A stretch of 64,000 nt of DNA from Acidimicrobiia bacterium (lineage in GTDB: Bacteria; Actinomycetota; Acidimicrobiia; IMCC26256; JAOSJL01), in assembly GCA_027494115.1 (NCBI GenBank), contig JAOSJL010000001.1:1699926-1763925 (forward strand). The letters are read 5' to 3'. Made by a program: the position numbers and the translations under genes. Of the stretch, positions 39,768-48,452 are shown piece after piece. Below the pieces are notes generated by a model, which was given only the letters and a program-made list of their open reading frames with translations, was not told the DNA's origin and made no database searches. The first letter of the stretch is position 1. Every line of letters begins with the position of its first letter.

Positions 39768-40630
39768 TTCTCCCTCCATTCGAATATGTCGAATGCACAT
39801 CGATCGAAGAGGTCATCGACGCGCTGGGTGACGGCGACAGCGACCGCGATGCCCGAATTGTCGCCGGAGGGACCGTGGTCGTGCCGATGATGAAGCACGA
39901 TCTCCTGCGTCCCGACGTCCTGGTCAGTCTCGAGCGCGTGGCCGGACTGGAGGGCGTTGAGCAGTCAAATGGCGAAATCACGATTGGCGCGCTCGCGCGC
40001 CATCGGGAGGTCTCACGTTCCGAGTCTGTCCGTGAAGCTGCCCCGATGCTTGCACAGGCGTGCGGGCTCGTTGCGAGCCCGGTGATCCGATCAATGGGGA
40101 GCTTGGGCGGCAACCTTTGCTATGGCGAGTCGGCATCGGATCCGTCACCTGTCCTGCTTGCACTCAACGCTCGTCTGCATGTGTCCGGTCCGAACGGAAC
40201 GCGAACGGTTCCGATCGAGGACTTCTTCGTGGGCTTCTACGAGACTGCTGTCGGGCCGGAAGAAGTTTTGACCCATGTCGAAATACCCCGGCAACCTCGG
40301 GAGAGCCGCTGGACCTACCGGAAGTGGACACCTCGTGCTCGTGAGGACAAGCCACTCATCGGTCTGGCGGCGACGATTCGGCCTGACGGAGCCGCCCGGC
40401 TTGCTGTTGGTGGGATCAACCCGACACCCGTACTCCTCGGGTCGGCGTCTGTTCGCGCATCGGATTCGGATCTCTCGGAGCGCGAGGTCAACGACATAGC
40501 GGATGCTGCAGCCGCCGAGGTCGATCCGTTCGAGGATCTTCAGGGGAGTGAGGAGTACCGGCGCGAGATGGTACGTGTTTGGGTCGGTCGAGTGCTCCGG
40601 GCGCTCCGAGAAGTGGAGGTTGACCGATGA
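39764..40630 (+). CDS. FAD-binding medium subunit, molybdenum hydroxylase set C
   Basis: 288 residues, unbroken. First FAD loop RIVAGGTVVVPMMKHDLLR, second VIRSMGSLGGNLCYGESASD, where the common RNRGT(V/I)GG is RSMGSLGG. The C-terminal domain includes SRWTYRKWTPRAREDKPLIG and GSEEYRREMVRVWVGRVL. It overlaps the large-subunit gene (GTGA) and the small-subunit gene (ATGA). Confidence 0.92.
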   Translation: MILPPFEYVECTSIEEVIDALGDGDSDRDARIVAGGTVVVPMMKHDLLRPDVLVSLERVAGLEGVEQSNGEITIGALARHREVSRSESVREAAPMLAQACGLVASPVIRSMGSLGGNLCYGESASDPSPVLLALNARLHVSGPNGTRTVPIEDFFVGFYETAVGPEEVLTHVEIPRQPRESRWTYRKWTPRAREDKPLIGLAATIRPDGAARLAVGGINPTPVLLGSASVRASDSDLSEREVNDIADAAAAEVDPFEDLQGSEEYRREMVRVWVGRVLRALREVEVDR

Positions 40631-41100
40631 ACCGCACCATCGATCTCACGGTGAACGGGCGACACGAAAACGTCGAGATTCACGACAACTGGACACTGCT
40701 GGATGTCCTCCGAAGCGGATTGACGATGCTCGGAACCGAGGAGGGCTGTGGTGAAGGGTCCTGTGGTTCTTGCACCGTGCTGGTGGACGGGCGTCTCGTC
40801 CGATCCTGTCTGTTTCTCGGCGTAAGGGCCTCTGGTCGTGATGTGCTCACCGTTGAGGGACTGTCGAAGGACGGTGAACTCGACGCACTCCAGAACGCGT
40901 TTGTGGATGAAGGGGGAATCCAGTGTGGCTTCTGCACACCGGGCTTCCTCATGACGACGAAGGTCCTTCTCGAGGAGAACCCGTCACCGACCGAGGAGGA
41001 GATTCGAGAATTCCTGAGCGGCAACTTCTGCCGCTGCGGCGGCTACACCCTGATTCTCAAGGCAGTTCAGGCAGCTGCTTTAGCCAAGGCGGGGCCGTGA
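40627..41100 (+). CDS. [2Fe-2S] small subunit, molybdenum hydroxylase set C
   Basis: 157 residues. First cluster EEGCGEGSCGSCTVLVDGR plus RSCLFL; second cluster GIQCGFCTPGFLMTTKVLLE and NFCRCGGYTLILKAVQAAA. All ligands present. The order L-M-S differs from set A (L-S-M) and set B (M-S-L), so the three sets are not recent tandem copies. Confidence 0.94.
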   Translation: MNRTIDLTVNGRHENVEIHDNWTLLDVLRSGLTMLGTEEGCGEGSCGSCTVLVDGRLVRSCLFLGVRASGRDVLTVEGLSKDGELDALQNAFVDEGGIQCGFCTPGFLMTTKVLLEENPSPTEEEIREFLSGNFCRCGGYTLILKAVQAAALAKAGP

Positions 41101-41924
41101 CCGTGTCGGAGATCCGAATTGTCGTCGCGCAGATCGACATCGAGTCGCTCGCGCCCGCCGAGAACCTCGAGACGGTTCAGCGGACACTGGATGAGGCCGC
41201 ACGCCACGATCCTGACCTCGTCGTGTTCCCGGAGTTGGTGAACCTAGGCCAGGTGCCGGAACGGGACCGGGAATTCGGCGAGCGGTTCCTCGATCTCGCG
41301 GAGAGGATCCCCGGGCCCTTCTGCAGCGCGGTCGCTGAGAGCGCCAAGGAGGTGGGCTGTTGCGTGGCATTCGGAATGGCTGAGCTTCATCCCACGATTC
41401 CAGGAACGGTCTTCAACTCGGCAGTCGTACTCGATGCCGACGGCAACGTCGCTGGCGTGCAACGAAAGCTTCATCCCGCGGGCGAAGAACGCCACTACTT
41501 CGCTGCCGGAGATTCGATCGAGGTCATACCCACCGATCTCGGACTGCTCGGTGTCGGGATCTGCTACGACCTTTACTTCCCCGAGGTCCCTCGTACCGCT
41601 GCACTGCGCGGTTCCGAGATGCTTGTCGGGATCTTCAATGTCACGCTGCGTTCAGACTGGCCCGACCGCCTCGCTCAGCTTGCTGCAGTCCGTTGCTACG
41701 AGAACATGCAGCCGGTCGTCTTCGTGAACAGGGTCGGCGAGAACCACGGACGCACCTTTGGTGGAGAGAGCGCCGTGGCAGCGCCCCCAGGGAAGGTCGT
41801 GCTGCGCGCACCCGTCGGCGAGCCGGCGGTGCTCTGCGCGGACCTCTCTCCGGAGACGTTGCAGCGTGAGCGCTCCTATCGCCCCGTCTTCGCAGATCGC
41901 CGTCCCGAGCTCTACGACGCCTGA
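41097..41924 (+). CDS. Carbon-nitrogen hydrolase (nitrilase superfamily amidase)
   Basis: 275 residues with the Glu-Lys-Cys triad visible: DLVVFPELVNLGQVPE, GVQRKLHPAGEERHYFAAGD and LGVGICYDLYFPEVPRTAAL, then FNVTLRSDWPDRLAQLAAVR. The branch resembles aliphatic amidase, N-carbamoyl and omega-amidase proteins. Encoded at the end of the Mo-hydroxylase chain (GTGA overlap), it would fit release of ammonia from a linear amide after ring opening. That role is inferred. Confidence 0.92.
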   Translation: MTVSEIRIVVAQIDIESLAPAENLETVQRTLDEAARHDPDLVVFPELVNLGQVPERDREFGERFLDLAERIPGPFCSAVAESAKEVGCCVAFGMAELHPTIPGTVFNSAVVLDADGNVAGVQRKLHPAGEERHYFAAGDSIEVIPTDLGLLGVGICYDLYFPEVPRTAALRGSEMLVGIFNVTLRSDWPDRLAQLAAVRCYENMQPVVFVNRVGENHGRTFGGESAVAAPPGKVVLRAPVGEPAVLCADLSPETLQRERSYRPVFADRRPELYDA

Positions 41925-41937
41925 AAGGATCGATCAC

Positions 41938-42954
41938 ATGAAGATCGGCTTGAAACTCAACACGCAGTTCCGACCGGGACAAGACCCTGTCGAGGGCACC
42001 GCCGAACTCGTCGAGCAGGTTCGACTTGCCCGCGACTGCGGTTTCGACTCCGTCTGGGTGAGCCAGCACTACCTGACGACCCCCTTCCAGGCCTTGCAGA
42101 CCTGGCCGATGCTGGGTCGCATCGCAGCGGAAGCGGGTGAGATGCAGATCGGGTCGGCCATCTACCTGCTGACACTCCACAACCCTGTCGAGGCAGCTGA
42201 ACTTGCAACAACGATCGACGTCCTGACCGGCGGTCGTTTCATCTTCGGTGTCGGTCTCGGGTATCGCGAGCAGGAATTCGAGGCCTTCGGTCTCGACATC
42301 AAACAGAGGGTTTCACGGTTCACCGAGGCGCTCGAAGTTCTGTTGCGGCTCTGGACCGAGGAGTCCGTCACACATCAGGGAAAGCATTTCCAACTGACGG
42401 ACGCTCACCTCACGATGCGACCCGTGCAACAGCCCCACCCTCCGATCTGGATCGCCGCTTCCAGCGATGTTGCGGTGAAGCGCATCGCGAAGCATGGTTT
42501 TCCGTGGCTCATCAATCCTCACGCGAGCCTGACAACAGTGGAGAAACAGATGGGTCTCTTTCACGAGTCACTCGACGAGCACGGGAAGGCGCGGCCATCG
42601 ACCGTTCCGGTCTTCAAGGAGTTCTCGATCGCACAGCGTCGCGAGGACGCCCTCGCGACCGCACGTCCGTACCTCGAGAAGAAGTACCAGAGCTATGCGG
42701 ACTGGGGGCTCGACAAGCCGATGCCCGAAGGAGAGCGACTCACGGTGCCCCTCGACGAACTCGCGAAGGATCGGTTCATCATCGGGACTCCCGAGGAATG
42801 CCGAGAGGAGCTGCTGCGCCACGAAGAAGCGATCGGTGCCGATCACTTTCTGCTTCGGATGCAGTGGCCTGGAATGCCGCAAGGAGATGTCCTGCGTCAG
42901 TTGGAGCTGGCAGGCGAGGAGTTGATTCCGAAGACGCATGGTCTTCGCTCATGA
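41938..42954 (+). CDS. LLM-class flavin-dependent monooxygenase
   Basis: 338 residues: MKIGLKLNTQFRPGQDP, CGFDSVWVSQHYLTTPFQAL, EMQIGSAIYLLTLHNPVEAA, LTGGRFIFGVGLGYREQEFE, MRPVQQPHPPIWIAASS and the C-terminal FIIGTPEECREELLRHE. The Q-H-Y-L pattern and length are those of FMN-dependent LLM monooxygenases (RutA, NtaA, alkanesulfonate types) rather than F420 enzymes, but the cofactor is not certain. Together with the preceding amidase it recalls ring-cleaving oxygenase plus amidase pairs. It is 13 bp after the amidase gene. Confidence 0.88.
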   Translation: MKIGLKLNTQFRPGQDPVEGTAELVEQVRLARDCGFDSVWVSQHYLTTPFQALQTWPMLGRIAAEAGEMQIGSAIYLLTLHNPVEAAELATTIDVLTGGRFIFGVGLGYREQEFEAFGLDIKQRVSRFTEALEVLLRLWTEESVTHQGKHFQLTDAHLTMRPVQQPHPPIWIAASSDVAVKRIAKHGFPWLINPHASLTTVEKQMGLFHESLDEHGKARPSTVPVFKEFSIAQRREDALATARPYLEKKYQSYADWGLDKPMPEGERLTVPLDELAKDRFIIGTPEECREELLRHEEAIGADHFLLRMQWPGMPQGDVLRQLELAGEELIPKTHGLRS

Positions 42955-42985
42955 GGGCTGGAAGACAGGTGATCACTTCGCGTGG

Positions 42986-43003
42986 TTGCTCGAGACATGA
43001 AAC
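42986..43003 (+). promoter_or_regulatory. Weak island operator site 5 before the GntR gene
   Basis: TTGCTCGAGACATGAAAC matches site 2 at 12 of 18 positions (TTGC, GACATG and the final AC kept). It lies 15 bp before the regulator start, which would suit autoregulation. Weaker than sites 1-4. Confidence 0.3.
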
Positions 43004-43018
43004 CAGGAGAGACAATCA

Positions 43019-43732
43019 ATGAAAGCAATCACACCCGAGCCAACGTTGGCCGGCCAGGTTTACGAATCGATCCGGAAGTCGATCATCAGTGGCCAACTTG
43101 CTCCCGGTTCTCTCCATTCTGTCAAGAGCCTTGCCGACAGCCTTGAGGTTTCGCGCACCCCTGTGCGCGAGGCACTTATTGATCTCGCTGCAGTCGACAT
43201 GGTTCGCTTTGAGCGAAACCGAGGTGTGCGAATTCTCGAAACGCAGCTTCCTGATCTTGTGGAGATTTTCGTAATCCGTCTGCTCGCGGAACCCCCGATG
43301 GCATACCGGGCGACGGAGTGTATGACCGAGTCCGGAAAGCGTGAGATCGAACGCTCGTTCAAGGCCATGGAGAGTGCCGCCTCAGCCGGTAACGAACCAT
43401 TGATGATGGAGCACGATCGCCGATTTCACGTCCTGTTGGTCGAGCAAGCTGGTAACGAACGGTTGGCTCGGTACATGGATCAACTGCGCGACCTGATCCT
43501 CAGCCGAGGTGTGTCCACTGTCGGGAAGTCGCGGTCACTGAGTGACGTTGTGGACGCACATCGCCGGATCCTTTGCGCGCTCGTCGCTGGAGACGCGGCT
43601 GGTGCAGCGGAGGCCATGAGAGATCATGTTCTCCAAACAGCCGAGATGATCGTGACGCAGGAACACCAGGGAGATCCCGCGGAATTGCGGCGGTGGGCAC
43701 AGCTCAGTGCTGTACCAATCCCAAAGCCATGA
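43019..43732 (+). CDS. GntR/FCD-family transcriptional regulator
   Basis: 237 residues. N-terminal winged helix: VYESIRKSIISGQLAPGSLH, LADSLEVSRTPVREALIDLA and DMVRFERNRGVRI. FCD ligand domain keeps the metal-site spacing, with Asp/His in MEHDRRFHVLLVEQAGNERL, His in VVDAHRRILCALVAGD and His in AMRDHVLQTA. FCD regulators usually respond to carboxylate ligands such as pathway intermediates. It is the only specific regulator in the island and the natural candidate to bind the 18-bp motif. Confidence 0.93.
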   Translation: MKAITPEPTLAGQVYESIRKSIISGQLAPGSLHSVKSLADSLEVSRTPVREALIDLAAVDMVRFERNRGVRILETQLPDLVEIFVIRLLAEPPMAYRATECMTESGKREIERSFKAMESAASAGNEPLMMEHDRRFHVLLVEQAGNERLARYMDQLRDLILSRGVSTVGKSRSLSDVVDAHRRILCALVAGDAAGAAEAMRDHVLQTAEMIVTQEHQGDPAELRRWAQLSAVPIPKP

Positions 43733-43770
43733 CAACAGGCGTACCTGTCGATTGTTGAGTCCCTAACCGT

Positions 43771-43793
43771 CCCGCGGTGCAAGTGCACGCGGG
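43771..43793 (+). terminator. Hairpin between the GntR and CoxG genes
   Basis: CCCGC-G-GTGCA-AG-TGCAC-GCGGG forms a 10-bp stem with one bulge, 39 bp after the GntR stop. No U-tract. It may end the gntR transcript. Confidence 0.4.
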
Positions 43794-43817
43794 AGCGAGG
43801 CGAGGAGTCTGTCGAAG

Positions 43818-44515
43818 ATGGATCTGAAGAACGACTTCACTGTGAAGCTACCGATCGATCGAGCATGGGATGTCCTGAACGATGTCGAGTTCCTCGCTCC
43901 CTGTTTGCCGGGGGCTCAGCTACAGGAGATCGAGGACGACGAGTTCCGCGGAATCGTGAAGGTGAAGGTCGGCCCAGTGGTAGCGCAGTACAAGGGCAAG
44001 GCCTCGTTCGTCGAACAGGATCGAACGAACGGCCGGATGGTCCTGCAGGCGAAGGGCCGTGAGACCCGAGGCCAGGGAAACGCGTCGGCAATCGTGACGG
44101 CCACGCTGAAAGACCGCGGCGAGGACACTCACGTCGCCGTTGTGACGGAGCTGACCGTCACGGGAAAGGTTGCACAGCTCGGCCGAGGGATGATGGGTGA
44201 GGTCAGCGACAAGCTCCTTGCGCAGTTCGTCTCCGAGCTCGAGTCGAAGCTGGCCGAGCTTCCAGCAGCTTCTGAACATGTGCAGCAGGTGAATCCTTCT
44301 GATGGAACCGAAGACAGTGGAACCTCCATCGACACGGGCGCACGACGGGTGATCACTTCACCAGAGGCGGAGCCGGTGAACCTTGTCGGGGCAGCAGGCG
44401 CTCCGGTCCTCAAGCGGCTCGTTCCGGTAGCGATTGTGGCCATCGTGATTCTGTGGTGGGTGCACATCCGACGTTCCCGAGGGAACAGCAGCGCGGATGG
44501 CCGTTCGTCCGAAGC

Positions 44516-44519
<4 letters not shown>
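43818..44519 (+). CDS. CoxG-family protein with C-terminal membrane anchor
   Basis: 233 residues. SRPBCC domain: DFTVKLPIDRAWDVLNDVEF, APCLPGAQLQEIEDDEFRG and VTGKVAQLGRGMMGEVSDK. A Ser/Thr/Glu-rich linker leads to one helix, LVPVAIVAIVILWWVHI, followed by a basic tail (RRSRG), a tail-anchored topology. In CO dehydrogenase systems CoxG recruits the enzyme to the membrane so that it can reduce quinones; this copy has the anchor that the one at 36.9 kb lacks. GTGA overlap with xdhC. Confidence 0.9.
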
Positions 44520-46114
<1,595 letters not shown>

Positions 46115-46269
46115 TTGTCAATTGCCGCGCGGATGCGCTCGCACAGCACCACCAGTGTACCCGTCGGTGGGAGGTTCCCTCCCTCGCCTTTCCGGGGTTG
46201 CCCTTCCCGGGTTCTGATTCCGCAGGCACATGGCGGTCGTGGCAGTGGGGAGGCGGCCGCTTCGGGTTG

Positions 46270-46731
46270 TCAGCGGTTGCGGCCCCGTAGGGCGCGTTCG
46301 GCCTCCCGCTTGTCGTCGCGTTCACGCAGCGTTTGACGCTTGTCGTACTGACGCTTACCCCGCGCCACCGCCAGGTCCACCTTGGCCCGACCGTTGGAGA
46401 AGTAGAGCTTCATCGGGATGAGCGTGACACCCGACTGTTCGGTCTTGCGGGCGATCTCGGCGATCTCGGCGTGGTGCAGGAGCAGCTTGCGGGCGCGGAG
46501 CGGGTCGTGGTCCCCGGTGGAGGCGTGGCTGTACGGCGACACGTGCATGCCGTGGAGCCAGACCTCTCCGTTGCGGACGGTGGCGTACGCGTCACGCAGG
46601 TTGGCCTGACCGTCGCGGATCGCCTTCACCTCGGAACCCTTCAGCACGATCCCGGCCTCGTAGCTGTCGAGGACGGCGTAGTCGTGGCGGGCTTTTCGGT
46701 TCTGAATGGTGGGCGGGCCGTCCTTCGCCAT
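46270..46731 (-). CDS. smpB: SsrA-binding protein SmpB
   Basis: 153 residues: RKARHDYAVLDSYEAGIVLK, GSEVKAIRDGQANLRDAYA, ARKLLLHHAEIAEIARKTEQ, GVTLIPMKLYFSNGRAKVDL and the basic tail KRQYDKRQTLRERDDKREAE. Binds the tRNA-like part of tmRNA and mimics the missing anticodon stem. ATG 46731 gives the standard short start MAKDGPPT. Confidence 0.97.
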   Translation of the reverse strand: MAKDGPPTIQNRKARHDYAVLDSYEAGIVLKGSEVKAIRDGQANLRDAYATVRNGEVWLHGMHVSPYSHASTGDHDPLRARKLLLHHAEIAEIARKTEQSGVTLIPMKLYFSNGRAKVDLAVARGKRQYDKRQTLRERDDKREAERALRGRNR

Positions 46732-46781
46732 GGGTGGCAACCTAGTGGCAGCGTTTCGACGGAATCGACGGCACCTGGCGG

Positions 46782-46952
46782 GTGGCGCTCGGCACGTTCT
46801 GTCGCGATCTGAGCGACGCCATCTATACCTGCCCCGGCGTGACCCAGGATCCGCGACCCGGTCCGCTCGGCGGAACAGGACCGGGCTTCTTGCGAGCCTA
46901 CGAAGAGGCGCTGCCCGTGCCTGACGGTGCACCGCATCCGACGCTGGACTGA
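46782..46952 (+). CDS. Possible small protein, unrecognised
   Basis: An open frame of 56 codons from GTG 46782 with coding-like composition: VALGTFCRDLSDAIYTCPGV, then TQDPRPGPLGG and FLRAYEEALPVPDGAP. The frame is open further upstream to a TAG at 46743, so it might be the end of a broken gene. No family recognised and no ribosome-binding site. The rest of the 427-bp gap between smpB and the DUF222 gene shows nothing else. Confidence 0.25.
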   Translation: MALGTFCRDLSDAIYTCPGVTQDPRPGPLGGTGPGFLRAYEEALPVPDGAPHPTLD

Positions 46953-47158
46953 ATCGCAGGATCCACGTCCCCTCGGCACGACGATTTCCGAAGTTTCACA
47001 TGGAGGAGTCCCTGATCCCGGGATAACTGTCATACCCGGTTGTTACGGTGACCTCGTCGATGCGGTGGTGCTCTTCTCCGCTCGGCCATTTCCCCCGATG
47101 GCTTTCGCCTGTGCGCTTGTTCTCGCGCGGGTGAAGGGACCTCGGGAGGAGGTGAGCT

Positions 47159-48354
47159 GTGGAGGAACGACCGGAGGAACCGGCAGGCGGGTCTGATTCC
47201 GCTGAAGGCAGGGGATCGGATGTGGGGCCGCTGGGTCGGGAGATCCTGGATCTGTTCCGCGCCGTGTACCGCCTCGAGGCGAGGCTGTCGGAGAGGATCG
47301 CCGCGTTCGACGCCTCGGGCGAGTGGGAAGTCGACGGTTCGGCGTCGGCTCAGGCGTGGTTGCGCTACCACGGTCGACTGTCGCCTTCGGCGGCGTCGGG
47401 TGCCGTCAAGACGGCCCGCCGCCTGCGGCACTTGCCCCGCACGGCGGAGGCGTTCGCCGCCGGTGAGATCTCGTCGGATCATGTACGTGTCATCGCCACG
47501 GGAACCGACGTTGCCGAGAGTCTCGATGGTCACGACGAGATCGACGCGGTCGAGGTTGCGCGGCTGGTGGCCGAGGGCGAGAAGGTCTTCGTCGATGCTG
47601 CCCGCGACCTGGACCCGGGGCGGTTGCGTCGTGTGGTGACGCATTGGCGTCATGCCGTCGAACCCCAGGTCGTCGTGGACGACGAAAGAGCGGCGGTGTG
47701 CCGTCGCAAGCTGCACATGTCCCAGACCCTCGAGGGACGGTTCATCCTCGACGGCGAACTGGATCTCGAGGGAGGCGCGGTCGTCAAGACCGCCCTCGAC
47801 GCGCTCATGAGCCCCGACCCGGCCGACGGCCCTCGCCGCACCGCGTCGCGGCAACGCGCCGACGCGCTCGTCGAGCTGGCCCGCCAGAGCCTCGACAGTG
47901 GAGACCTCCCGAGTGCCGGTGGTGAGAAGCCACATCTGTCGATCCTCGTCGGCCTCGAGACACTCGAGGCCCGAACCGGCGCACCCGCAGCGGAGTTCGA
48001 CAACGGCGAGTCGATCAGCGGCGAAGCTGCACGCCGCCTCGCCTGCGACGCCGGCATCAGCCGCATCATCACCGACGGCACGAGCCAGGTTCTCGACGTC
48101 GGAAGACGCACCCCGACCATCCCGCCCGCGATCAGACGCGCACTCGTCATACGCGACCGGGGTTGCGCCTGGCCTGGCTGCGACCGGCCCCCGAATGGGC
48201 TGACGCCCACCACCTCGTCCACTGGGCCAACGGAGGCACAACATCACTCGACAATCTCGTGCTCGTTTGCCGAACGCATCACACCAAGCTCCACGAACAC
48301 CGCTGGACCGCAAAGCTCACCCCCGAAGGAGAACTCGACGTCAAACCGCCGTAG
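47159..48354 (+). CDS. DUF222-HNH endonuclease (13E12 repeat-family type), frame break
   Basis: About 398 residues. The N-terminal DUF222 region (REILDLFRAVYRLEARLSER; WLRYHGRLSPSAASGAVKTA; EISSDHVRVIATGTDVAES) is followed by the HNH nuclease: RRALVIRDRGCAWPGCDRPP, then WADAHHLVHWANGG and LVCRTHHTKLHEHRW. The break is at the C5 run 48188-48192; one added C joins the two halves of the HNH motif. GTG 47159 follows GGGAGGAGG. These proteins are multicopy in actinobacteria, often near mobile DNA; the role is unclear. Confidence 0.85.
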
Positions 48355-48452
48355 AAGAGCGGCGCAGGTCGGCCAGCCGACGATGGCGGGTAGATTTCCC
48401 ACGCACATCGGATCGACACGTGATCGCACTGGTCTCGAGAAGGAACACGCGG

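Noticed and set aside
43735..43748. ACAGG-CGTA-CCTGT inverted repeat after the GntR gene as a regulator site
   Set aside because: Five-base arms with a four-base spacer are weak, the sequence does not resemble the 18-bp motif, and it lies downstream of the regulator gene.
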